Shown here one piece after another: positions 1 to 6,281 of a DNA stretch of 33,381 nt. Position 1 is the stretch's first letter, and every line of letters starts with the position of its first letter. The position numbers and the translations under genes were made by a program. Source of the DNA: CAYOSU01 sp964406735 (GTDB taxonomy: Bacteria; Bacillota; Clostridia; Christensenellales; CAMQZB01); NCBI GenBank assembly GCA_964406735.1, contig CAYOSU010000017.1, forward strand, positions 1 through 33,381, written 5' to 3'. Below the pieces are notes generated by a model. That model did no database searches. It saw only the letters and a list, made by a program, of their open reading frames with translations, and had not been told where the DNA came from.

Positions 1-71
1 CGACTAAGCCTTCTGAAACGACGAAGCCTTCCGAGACGACTCAGCCTTCTGAGACGACTAAGCCGTCCGAA
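1..71 (+). repeat. 18-bp tandem repeat encoding TTKPSE
   Basis: There are four in-frame 18-bp units (the first lacks one base at the window edge; then 18-35, 36-53 and 54-71). They encode TTKPSE, TTKPSE, TTQPSE and TTKPSE, and differ mostly at third codon positions. This is a protein linker repeat that continues an unknown distance to the left. Confidence 0.9.
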
Positions 72-2018
72 GAGCCTACTCCTGATGACGAAGCTCTCCT
101 CGAAGAGAAATATGGTATCACGTTCCCTGAGACTGCTGGTAAATATACCGCTACAGGTGTAAAGAATGCTAGAAATCAGGCAGTTACGTTCGGTGCAAAC
201 TTTGACAATGCAACGCTTTTGACGGTAGCTCTTCTTGATACTACTAACGATAGCGCTATCACTGTTAAGGCAAAAGTTGTTTCTGCTCTTAACCACGAGG
301 GAAAGAAGCTCGCTGCTGATACCGATTACACTGTAAATGATACTACTGGTGTTGTAACGCCTATTAAAGCTGGTGTTTACACGATTACTTATACGGTAAA
401 GGTTACTTCTTCCGGTGATTCTTATTATGGTTTCTACAAAGTTCCTAAGACCAGCGAGACCTACACTGTAACAAAGACGTACAGTGTTGCAAAGGGCTCC
501 GCTAAGATTGAAATCAGGAACGATGCATTCGTTAAGCTCAATGCTGCTGATTATGCAAATGCAACGCTCACGATCGCTGATCCTTTGTATGCTGAACTCG
601 GAATCAATCACTCTACTCTCAACCCTGATGGTAAGTACTTCCTTTCTGTAAACATTCTCGTAACTGACCTTACTGCTGCTGGCGAATATCCTTTGGATTT
701 CGTATGCACGGATGCTAAGGGCAACGTTGTTGACGTAACGACTCTCGTTTCTGCTAACTATGACGTTACTTTCAAAGCGGGTACACGTTATGTTCTTTCT
801 GCTGAAGAAGTAGCTGCTGTTAACGCTGTTAACGAAGCTATTACGAACGCAGCTGCTGCTCCTGGTAATGTTGCAAAGGTTAACCTCGCAATTTCTATGT
901 ACGATGCATTGTCTGCTGGTGCTAAGGTTGCATACCCGACCGCTATCAACGCTGGTTATAATGGAACTGAGTTCGGTTCTGTAAGTGTTGCTGCTTATAA
1001 CTTCAATAGAGCAGAGTTGTTGGCTCAGGCTAAGGCACTTGCTGATACTTGGTACAACAACCTTAAGAATGCTGAAGACGGAAATGCTTTCGTTCAGTAT
1101 ATGCTTACTTTGGATGCTGACAACGACACCGATCCTACGAATATCACAGGCGTTTCTGACCTTGAGTTTGTAGAGACCAATCTTGTTGGCGAGGCTTATT
1201 ATGCAACGGCTCTTGGCCTTGTTGATGCATATAAGGATGGTTTGCAGGCTGACTTCGACCTTGCAAAGACTGGTTTTACTGCACCTACTTCTGTTGAAAC
1301 TGAAGCTGCTTTATTAGCTCTTGAAGCTCAGTTCGCTAAGATTCAGGCTGCTTTTGGTGCTCTCACTCCTGACCTCCAGATCACTAACTATGCTGCTATG
1401 CTTAGTGTTTATGGTGAATATGCTGATCTTGCTCTCGTTCGTGCTCGTTATGAAGCTATTCTTGCATTGGTTGACGGCCTTGACGCATACATTGGTGATG
1501 CTAGAGTAACTAAGGCTGATGTTCAGGCTCTTGTTGGTTACAACTTCAACGACAAGAAGGCACTTACGGCTACGGATACGACCATTTCTGCTGCATCTGC
1601 CGTTAAGTCTGCATCTGCTGTTATTTGGGAAGCTCCTGCTGAGTATCTCGATGACATCGTTGCTGCTTACAGAACTTACGTTGACGCATACGTAGCTCTT
1701 GAAGGCGCTATCGCTGCTGCTCAGACGGAAGTTATGAATACTGTTAGCCCGTACATCCAGTTCTATGTTGGAACTGATGTTGCTAACAGAGCTGACGCTT
1801 TCACCGGAACTGATTGGACAACTGGTACTGGAATGACCAAGCTTGCTGCATTGCAGAAATATGTTGCTGATACGATGCTCACGACGCTCCGTGCAACCGC
1901 AACTGATGCTCCTTTCAACGGACTTGGCAAGTACACAGTAGAAGAGGTTATCGCTAGGGCTCAGAAAGATCCTATGAAGGCAGTTGTTGACTTCGTTAAG
2001 GATAATCCCCAGGGCTAA
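1..2018 (+). CDS. Large secreted Ala-rich surface protein, 3' part (5' end outside window)
   Basis: The frame is open from the first base of the window, so the N-terminus, any signal peptide and the true start are missing; the TTG at 219 is only an internal codon. The visible part is about 671 residues. It opens with four TTKPSE hexapeptides, a Pro/Thr/Ser/Glu linker typical of wall-spanning surface proteins. Next comes a beta-rich Ig-like segment of about 130 residues, then a long Ala-rich helical region. Stretches such as VNEAITNAAAA and YDALSAGAKVAYP resemble the short helical repeats (pattern YDALT-x-x-Q/A-K) seen in many Gram-positive surface proteins. No LPXTG signal or C-terminal membrane segment is visible; the protein ends in KDNPQG. 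Ala codons are mostly GCT, as in rpsB, which suggests high expression. A strong terminator follows. The specific function is unknown; an adhesin or S-layer-like role is inferred. Confidence 0.8.
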   Translation, partial: TKPSETTKPSETTQPSETTKPSEEPTPDDEALLEEKYGITFPETAGKYTATGVKNARNQAVTFGANFDNATLLTVALLDTTNDSAITVKAKVVSALNHEGKKLAADTDYTVNDTTGVVTPIKAGVYTITYTVKVTSSGDSYYGFYKVPKTSETYTVTKTYSVAKGSAKIEIRNDAFVKLNAADYANATLTIADPLYAELGINHSTLNPDGKYFLSVNILVTDLTAAGEYPLDFVCTDAKGNVVDVTTLVSANYDVTFKAGTRYVLSAEEVAAVNAVNEAITNAAAAPGNVAKVNLAISMYDALSAGAKVAYPTAINAGYNGTEFGSVSVAAYNFNRAELLAQAKALADTWYNNLKNAEDGNAFVQYMLTLDADNDTDPTNITGVSDLEFVETNLVGEAYYATALGLVDAYKDGLQADFDLAKTGFTAPTSVETEAALLALEAQFAKIQAAFGALTPDLQITNYAAMLSVYGEYADLALVRARYEAILALVDGLDAYIGDARVTKADVQALVGYNFNDKKALTATDTTISAASAVKSASAVIWEAPAEYLDDIVAAYRTYVDAYVALEGAIAAAQTEVMNTVSPYIQFYVGTDVANRADAFTGTDWTTGTGMTKLAALQKYVADTMLTTLRATATDAPFNGLGKYTVEEVIARAQKDPMKAVVDFVKDNPQG

Positions 2019-2021
2019 TCC

Positions 2022-2038
2022 TTAAGGTTTAACCTTAA
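2022..2038. repeat. Perfect 8-bp inverted repeat after the surface-protein stop
   Basis: TTAAGGTT and AACCTTAA are separated by a single base, immediately after the stop codon. A second small hairpin (TTCGGG/CCCGAA, 2042-2061) follows, and then the real terminator. They may stabilise the 3' end of the message; no function can be assigned from sequence. Confidence 0.5.
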
Positions 2039-2063
2039 AAATTCGGGCATAAAACCCCGAACA

Positions 2064-2109
2064 ACTTGAATACAAAAATTGCGGATAGAGAAATCTATCC
2101 GCTTTTTTT
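2064..2109 (+). repeat. Left copy of terminator-bearing direct repeat
   Basis: Bases 2064-2086 match 3232-3254 at 21 of 23 positions, including a 15-base identical core (2072-2086 and 3240-3254). The similarity continues through the hairpin and T-run. The two copies bracket the DUF3990/DUF3791 cassette. Confidence 0.75.
2081..2109 (+). terminator. Rho-independent terminator of the surface-protein gene
   Basis: GCGGATAGA pairs perfectly with TCTATCCGC across a GAAA-type loop, and seven T residues follow. The same terminator with its upstream A-rich stretch recurs in diverged form at 3232-3276. Confidence 0.93.
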
Positions 2110-2158
2110 GTGTGAAATAATAGCGTCGACCTTGATCTTCTGATTACAATACCCAATA

Positions 2159-2187
2159 TTGACAAAATATACTTTGTCGGGTATAAT
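2159..2187 (+). promoter_or_regulatory. Consensus sigma-A promoter of the DUF3990 cassette
   Basis: TTGACA (2159-2164), a 17-bp spacer and TATAAT (2182-2187) form a perfect consensus promoter about 95 bases upstream of the first cassette start codon. Such strength for a small accessory operon suggests that it is normally repressed. Confidence 0.88.
2161..2178. promoter_or_regulatory. Candidate operator: palindrome overlapping the -35 box
   Basis: GACAAA (2161-2166) and TTTGTC (2173-2178) form an inverted repeat whose centre is also nearly symmetric (8 of 9 pairs match). It covers most of the -35 hexamer and part of the spacer, where a repressor would block RNA polymerase. Autoregulation by a cassette protein is inferred. 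Confidence 0.5.
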
Positions 2188-2282
2188 AATATAAAGGAAA
2201 TAAACAGGTATGGGTTTGCCCTTGCAAGCGCAGAAAGAAGCCCGAGGACAAAAAGGCGCAGACAAAGAACGGAGGCGGTGAA

Positions 2283-2762
2283 ATGATATTATATCACGGG
2301 AGTAACGTTGTTGTTGAAAAACCTGAATTGGTAGAGCAGAATAGGTTTTTGGATTTTGGGTATGGATTTTATACGACAACAAACAAGGAGCAGGCGGAAA
2401 GCTTTGCGCAAAAAGTCGTCGTAAGAAGAGGTGGAAAGCCTATTGTGAATGAGTATGAATTTGACGAAAATGCGCAGAATGAGACTGTGCTTATAAAAAG
2501 ATTCCTTGCTTCTGACGAGGAATGGCTTGATTTTGTTTCGGCGCATAGAAACGGAACATACGACGGTGTGCATTACGATATTATTATCGGTGCAGTCGCA
2601 AACGATGACGTATACAGGACGTTGCAGATATATTCGACGGGCATACTTTCAAAAGAGCAGGCACTCGAAGCATTGAAGATCAAAAAGCTATACGATCAAT
2701 ACGTTTTTGCGACGGAAAAGGCGTTAGGGCTTTTGAAATTCGTCGAAGCGAGAGAGGTGTGA
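2283..2762 (+). CDS. DUF3990 family protein, predicted ADP-ribosyltransferase fold
   Basis: 159 residues. I recognise the DUF3990 family by YHGS at residues 4-7, DFGYGFYTTTNKEQA around 24-38 and DIIIGAVANDD around 99-109. The His of YHGS (H5), the Tyr of GFYTTT (Y30) and a late polar residue such as Q139 are arranged like the H-Y-x catalytic triad of ADP-ribosyltransferases of the PARP/diphtheria-toxin type. From memory, DUF3990 is grouped with that superfamily; the activity is inferred. The start is set by GGAGG seven bases upstream of the ATG. It leads a tight three-gene operon (1-base and 3-base gaps) behind a consensus promoter with an operator-like palindrome. A toxin or protein/nucleic-acid modifying effector is plausible. 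No signal peptide, so it acts in the cytoplasm. Confidence 0.82.
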   Translation: MILYHGSNVVVEKPELVEQNRFLDFGYGFYTTTNKEQAESFAQKVVVRRGGKPIVNEYEFDENAQNETVLIKRFLASDEEWLDFVSAHRNGTYDGVHYDIIIGAVANDDVYRTLQIYSTGILSKEQALEALKIKKLYDQYVFATEKALGLLKFVEAREV

Positions 2763-2763
2763 T

Positions 2764-3000
2764 ATGGATAAAAAATTTAACGCTGTATTAAGCATTGCGT
2801 TAGTGCCGGAAATTGTTGCACTTATTGCGGAAAGAGAGGGATTTGACGAGCTTGTTGCAATGAATGAGTTTTATTGCTCGAAAGTATACGAGCTGCTGGC
2901 AAAAGAGGAGACGAAGGTGTGGCATTTTAGTCCGATGACCATATATATGATGTGGAAAAACGAAAAGCAAACAGGGAACGTGGTTTTCCCGGAGGAGTGA
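2764..3000 (+). CDS. Small conserved partner protein, DUF3791-type
   Basis: 78 residues, starting one base after the DUF3990 stop, with its ribosome binding site (AGAGAGG) inside the end of that gene, so translation is likely coupled. The sequence is mostly helical, with a central SKVYELLAKEETKVWHFS region and a C-terminal FPEE. Small proteins of this kind are commonly found beside DUF3990 genes, and I associate it with the DUF3791 group, although the match is weaker than for the next gene. It has no membrane segment and no clear helix-turn-helix. An antitoxin or accessory role is inferred only from size and position. Confidence 0.65.
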   Translation: MDKKFNAVLSIALVPEIVALIAEREGFDELVAMNEFYCSKVYELLAKEETKVWHFSPMTIYMMWKNEKQTGNVVFPEE

Positions 3001-3003
3001 ATT

Positions 3004-3210
3004 ATGAGTAAAGAATTACCGTTTATCGTGCTATGCGTAGAGGATTATAAGAACGACAAGGGGTTGTCGGGAAAAGAGGTTATGGAGCTGTTCAATAAAT
3101 ACGGCGTCTGTGAATATATCCGTGATTGCTACGGTGCTCTTCATACGACGGGTAGGGCTTATATAATAAATGACATCGACGGCTTTATCAACGACCGCAG
3201 ATCGGCTTAA
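3004..3210 (+). CDS. DUF3791 family small protein
   Basis: 68 residues, with a strong GGAGG upstream of ATG 3004 and a 3-base gap from the preceding gene. The pattern FIVLCVEDYKNDKGLSGKEVMELFNKYGV, then a Tyr-Gly-Ala-Leu-His-Thr-Thr-Gly motif near residues 43-50 and a closing IxDIDGFI, fits DUF3791. A compact helix-rich fold with a possible winged-helix-like C-terminus is likely. It is the last gene of the cassette and is followed by a terminator. It could be the DNA-binding or neutralising component for the DUF3990 protein; neither role is shown by sequence alone. Confidence 0.75.
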   Translation: MSKELPFIVLCVEDYKNDKGLSGKEVMELFNKYGVCEYIRDCYGALHTTGRAYIINDIDGFINDRRSA

Positions 3211-3248
3211 ACGCAGCTACCCAAAAGCACAACATGAAAACAAAAATT

Positions 3249-3276
3249 GCGGATGGATTTCTCTATCTGCTTTTTT
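3249..3276 (+). terminator. Terminator of the DUF3990 cassette
   Basis: GCGGATGGA pairs with TCTATCTGC (9 bp, two G-U) over a TTTC loop, followed by six T residues. It is homologous to the terminator at 2081-2109, and the stem changes keep pairing through wobbles. Confidence 0.88.
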
Positions 3277-3362
3277 ATTGTGAGGTAGATAAAACATCAA
3301 CATAATGTCGCAAATCCGTCAAAGTGTTGAAATGACAACAGTGCAATCTTAGTTCCAACAGT

Positions 3363-3428
3363 TTGTCTAAAACAAGCACAAAATATAAAATAGTGTCGAT
3401 ATTTACACTTTTTCGTTGTAAAAAGTGT
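3363..3428 (+). promoter_or_regulatory. Weak promoter-like element followed by a 9-bp perfect hairpin
   Basis: TTGTCT (3363-3368), 17 bp and TAAAAT (3386-3391) are followed by ACACTTTTT (3405-3413), a six-base loop and AAAAAGTGT (3420-3428). No gene starts downstream on this strand; the transcript would run antisense into the yhhN-like gene. The rest of 3277-3447 shows nothing recognisable. Confidence 0.3.
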
Positions 3429-3447
3429 GCAGTGATGAAAAAGACGC

Positions 3448-3480
3448 AAAAAAAACGGCGGGGGAGTACCTCGCCGTTTG
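3448..3480 (-). terminator. Terminator of the YhhN-family gene
   Basis: Read on the minus strand, AAACGGCG pairs with CGCCGTTT around an 11-base loop and is followed by a run of T residues. It lies just past the stop codon at 3495. Confidence 0.88.
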
Positions 3481-3494
3481 ATTTTTACGTTCTA

Positions 3495-4175
3495 TCAGAT
3501 GAAAAGTATCGACAGTGCGATCGCAAGCTGTGCGATATAATAAGTCGTCAGGTTGATAATAGTAAAGCGACGACGGTTTGCGCCGCCGAAATATATGAAG
3601 CTGAGCACCGTATCGGATACGAAGAAGAACGCTGCGCCGATAAGGAAGAGCAGGGATTGCGTCGTGTCGTTCAAAAGGTGGCAGAATATCGCCTGAAAAA
3701 ATATCACCGACAGGAAGAAGTAATAAAAGCAACCTATGGCTTTCAATTTGCCTATTTTCTCAAATCGCTTTGTGTTGAACGCAATAAGCGCCGCTCCGAC
3801 CATGACGAGTGCGCCGAGGAATGGGTATATCGAGAACGTCGATATCGTATACATTGCGGCAAAGTACGCAAAGTGCCCGAGTGCGAAAAACGCCATGCCG
3901 ATAACGAGAAAAATGCGGTAGTTCGCACGGTCGAAGTATTTGAACTGCATGAAAATATCTCCGCACAGTCCGAAGATAAGCCCGAAAACGCAAAGTATTG
4001 CGTAGAGCGAGTGCTTGTCGGCGATATACATCGAGATAAGCCCCGTCGCAACGAAGCCCAAGCCCGACAGCGTTTTGAAAACGAGACTGCGCATCAACGA
4101 CTTGTTGACACGGCAGATTATGAATATTGTCGCAAGTACGCAGGTAATTGCGGCGAAAATATAACTCAGATTCAT
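3495..4175 (-). CDS. YhhN/TMEM86-family integral membrane protein (lysoplasmalogenase-like)
   Basis: 226 residues, with about eight hydrophobic helices. The start is the ATG at 4175, preceded by AAAGGG; the longer frame back to 4337 runs through the promoter and is rejected. Two acidic motifs mark the YhhN family: LCGDIFMQF near residues 70-78 and FVSDTVLSF near 185-193. Characterised family members hydrolyse the vinyl-ether bond of lysoplasmalogens. Plasmalogens occur in many anaerobic clostridia, so a role in ether-lipid turnover at the cytoplasmic membrane is reasonable, although the bacterial homologues are little tested. It is a single-gene unit on the strand opposite to its neighbours, with its own promoter and terminator. 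Confidence 0.82.
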   Translation of the reverse strand: MNLSYIFAAITCVLATIFIICRVNKSLMRSLVFKTLSGLGFVATGLISMYIADKHSLYAILCVFGLIFGLCGDIFMQFKYFDRANYRIFLVIGMAFFALGHFAYFAAMYTISTFSIYPFLGALVMVGAALIAFNTKRFEKIGKLKAIGCFYYFFLSVIFFQAIFCHLLNDTTQSLLFLIGAAFFFVSDTVLSFIYFGGANRRRFTIINLTTYYIAQLAIALSILFI

Positions 4176-4233
4176 GATATTTCCCTTTCGGTCAAAATTG
4201 CAGCTAATAGCTTGCCGACCGTTCACACCTATA

Positions 4234-4261
4234 ATTATATTGCAAAGCGAGACAATGTCAA
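4234..4261 (-). promoter_or_regulatory. Promoter of the YhhN-family gene
   Basis: On the minus strand, TTGACA (4261-4256), a 16-bp spacer and TATAAT (4239-4234) match sigma-A consensus, about 60 bases upstream of the start codon. Confidence 0.8.
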
Positions 4262-4404
4262 TACGCAAACGCAAAAAATTTCGAGATTTCGACAAAATTT
4301 CGACGGTTTTTCCGTAATAGCGTGAGTATATACGCAATTAGCGCAAAAAACTTCGTCCGAACGCCAAGTTGCGGTAATTTTTTAGGCAAACGGCGTTAAA
4401 ACGA

Positions 4405-4433
4405 TTGCCAAAGCGAGATTTTGGTGCTATAAT
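4405..4433 (+). promoter_or_regulatory. rpsB-tsf promoter
   Basis: TTGCCA (4405-4410), a 17-bp spacer and TATAAT (4428-4433). The spacer begins with AAGCGAGA; related blocks occur in the pyrH and rimP promoters. Confidence 0.87.
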
Positions 4434-4439
4434 GGCATA

Positions 4440-4574
4440 GCGAAATTTGTGCGCAGGCTTTTGCGTGCAAAAAAATAATTTCACACCTCGCAAAATTTGC
4501 TTCTGTTGCCAAAAGTTTTGGTTGTAAAGCGAAAATTAACGTTTTGCGGGGGAGGCTAAACAGGAGGAAATGTT
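4440..4574 (+). promoter_or_regulatory. rpsB 5' leader with a long-range helix next to the ribosome binding site
   Basis: The leader is about 135 nt. CCTCGCAAAA (4486-4495) pairs with TTTTGCGGGG (4542-4551), 10 bp with one G-U, enclosing an internal CCAAAA/TTTTGG hairpin (4509-4521). A smaller GCGCA/TGCGT hairpin lies near 4451. The helix ends about 10 bases before the AGGAGG that starts rpsB translation. S2 autoregulation of rpsB is known in other bacteria, so a protein-binding leader is plausible here. Confidence 0.45.
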
Positions 4575-5330
4575 ATGCCGGTATTAACAATGAAACAGCT
4601 TTTGGAAGCAGGCGTCCACTTCGGACACCAGACAAAGCGCTGGAACCCCAAGATGAAGAAGTATATCTATGCTTCGAGAAATGATATTTATATCATCGAC
4701 TTGCAGAAGACCGTAGTTCTTGCAGAGGAAGCTTACAAGTATGTAGCTAACCTTTCCGCAGAAGGAAAGAAGATCCTCTTCGTAGGAACGAAAAAGCAGG
4801 CTACCGATGCTATCAAGGAAGAAGCTGAAAGATGCGGTATGTACTACATCAACAGCAGATGGCTCGGCGGAACGCTTACGAACTTCAAGACCATCCGCAC
4901 GAGGATCGAGAGACTTAACCAGATCGATCAGATGGAGCAGATGGGCGAGTTCAATCTCCTCCCCAAGAAGGAAGTTGCAGCTCTCAAGAACGAGAGAGAA
5001 AAACTCCTCACCAATCTTGGCGGTATCAGAGAGATGCGCACCATTCCTGACGCTATCTTTATCGTAGATCCTCACAAGGAGCAGATCGCCGTTAAGGAAG
5101 CTAAGAACCTCAACATCCCCATCATCGCTATCACCGACACCAACTGCGATCCTGACGACATCGATTACGTCATTCCCGGAAACGACGACGCTATCAGAGC
5201 CGTTAAGCTCATCGCCGGTATGGTTGCTGACGCCGTTATCGAAGGAAGACAGGGCGAGGCAGGCGAAGTTAAGCAGGAGATCGCTGAGCAGGAAGTTGCC
5301 GAAGAGGCAGAGGCTTCCGTTGAGGCTTAA
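4575..5330 (+). CDS. rpsB: 30S ribosomal protein S2
   Basis: 251 residues, the usual bacterial S2 length. It starts at MPVLTMKQLLEAGVHFGHQTKRWNPKM, the near-universal S2 N-terminus, with AGGAGG seven bases upstream of the ATG. Further landmarks are FVGTKKQA, WLGGTLTNF and IVDPHKEQIAVKEA, and an acidic C-terminal tail rich in Glu and Ala. S2 joins the small subunit late and bridges head and body. The gene leads a two-gene unit with tsf (29-base gap), the classical rpsB-tsf pair. Confidence 0.99.
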   Translation: MPVLTMKQLLEAGVHFGHQTKRWNPKMKKYIYASRNDIYIIDLQKTVVLAEEAYKYVANLSAEGKKILFVGTKKQATDAIKEEAERCGMYYINSRWLGGTLTNFKTIRTRIERLNQIDQMEQMGEFNLLPKKEVAALKNEREKLLTNLGGIREMRTIPDAIFIVDPHKEQIAVKEAKNLNIPIIAITDTNCDPDDIDYVIPGNDDAIRAVKLIAGMVADAVIEGRQGEAGEVKQEIAEQEVAEEAEASVEA

Positions 5331-5359
5331 TTTTTGAGAAGTTATATAAGGAGATAAAT

Positions 5360-6022
5360 ATGTTTACAGCAAAAGACGTTATGGATTTGCGCGCTAAGAC
5401 GGGCGTAGGTATGATGGACTGCAAAAAGGCTCTTACCGAGACCAACGGCGACATCGAAAAGGCAATCGTTCTTCTCCGTGAAAAGGGAATGGCTACGGCA
5501 GCTAAGCGTGCGGGCAAGATCGCATCCGAAGGCGTTGTAGGAAGCTATATCCACATGGGCGGCAAGATCGGCGTTCTTATCGAAGTAAACTGCGAGACAG
5601 ACTTCGTTGCACGTTCCGATACGTTCCTCAGACTCGTTAAGGACCTCTCTATGCACATCGCTGCAAGCAAGCCCGAATACGTTAGCCGTGAAGAGGTTGA
5701 CGCTGCAAGAGTCGAGCAGGAAAAGGAGATTATCAGAGTTCAGGCTATGAACGATCCCAAACCCAAGCCGGCTGCTGTTATCGAGAAGATGGTCGAAGGA
5801 CGTATCAATAAGTTCTTCGAAGAGATCTGCCTCCTCGATCAGAAGTACGTTCGTGATCCGTCTAAGACCGTTTCCGACGTAGTAAGCGAAGCTACCGCTT
5901 CTTTAGGCGAGAAGATCGTCGTTCGTCGTTTCGTTCGTTACGAGATGGGCGAAGGCCTCGAGAAAAAGACCAACGACCTCGCAGCAGAGGTTGCTGAGCA
6001 GCTCGCAAAGGTCAGCAAATAA
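5360..6022 (+). CDS. tsf: Translation elongation factor Ts
   Basis: 220 residues. The N-terminal UBA-like segment and TGVGMMDCKKAL motif (residues 14-25) bind EF-Tu; VNCETDFVAR is the second hallmark. EF-Ts exchanges GDP for GTP on EF-Tu. The protein is shorter than the ~283-residue E. coli form because the second core subdomain is reduced, as in other short EF-Ts proteins. AAGGAG precedes ATG 5360. It is second in the rpsB operon and followed by a strong terminator, so this unit ends here. Confidence 0.98.
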   Translation: MFTAKDVMDLRAKTGVGMMDCKKALTETNGDIEKAIVLLREKGMATAAKRAGKIASEGVVGSYIHMGGKIGVLIEVNCETDFVARSDTFLRLVKDLSMHIAASKPEYVSREEVDAARVEQEKEIIRVQAMNDPKPKPAAVIEKMVEGRINKFFEEICLLDQKYVRDPSKTVSDVVSEATASLGEKIVVRRFVRYEMGEGLEKKTNDLAAEVAEQLAKVSK

Positions 6023-6035
6023 TAAAATAAAAATC

Positions 6036-6064
6036 AAGAGCCTTTTTCGGAAGGCTCTTTTTTT
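6036..6064 (+). terminator. rpsB-tsf terminator
   Basis: AAGAGCCTT and AAGGCTCTT form a perfect 9-bp stem with a six-base loop, running into seven consecutive T residues (6058-6064). Confidence 0.95.
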
Positions 6065-6172
6065 ATAGCAAATCAGCGTAATTTTTGGCGTTTTACGGCA
6101 AAATTAACGGTTTTTGGGGATAAAAACATTGCTCGTTTCAGGCAGTTTGAGAAAGCATACCGCAAAAAAGTA

Positions 6173-6201
6173 TTGCTATAAAGCGAAAAATATGCTATGA
6201 T
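6173..6201 (+). promoter_or_regulatory. pyrH operon promoter
   Basis: TTGCTA (6173-6178), a 17-bp spacer and TATGAT (6196-6201), about 75 bases before pyrH. The spacer contains AAAGCGAAAAATATG, close to the rimP promoter spacer. Confidence 0.82.
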
Positions 6202-6281
6202 TAAAAAAGTAAAGTCGGTGTAACGCTGTTTTGGGCGTTTATATGGCTTTTTAAGAAGAATTATCCGTTTGGAGGTTTTCA

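Larger units (their letters stand above)
4176..4574. other. Divergent intergenic region between yhhN-like gene and rpsB
   Basis: 399 bases without a gene. It holds the leftward promoter at 4234-4261, the rpsB promoter at 4405-4433 and the rpsB leader from about 4440. Between 4262 and 4404 I see only AT-rich sequence. Confidence 0.7.

Noticed and set aside
1..71. Short regularly spaced repeats as a CRISPR array
   Set aside because: Units are contiguous 18-mers in frame encoding TTKPSE, with no unique spacers.
3363..4325. A 320-codon open frame on the plus strand
   Set aside because: It lies opposite the YhhN-family gene, which has membrane helices, family motifs, a promoter and a terminator; the plus-strand translation is charged, low in structure and unlike any family.
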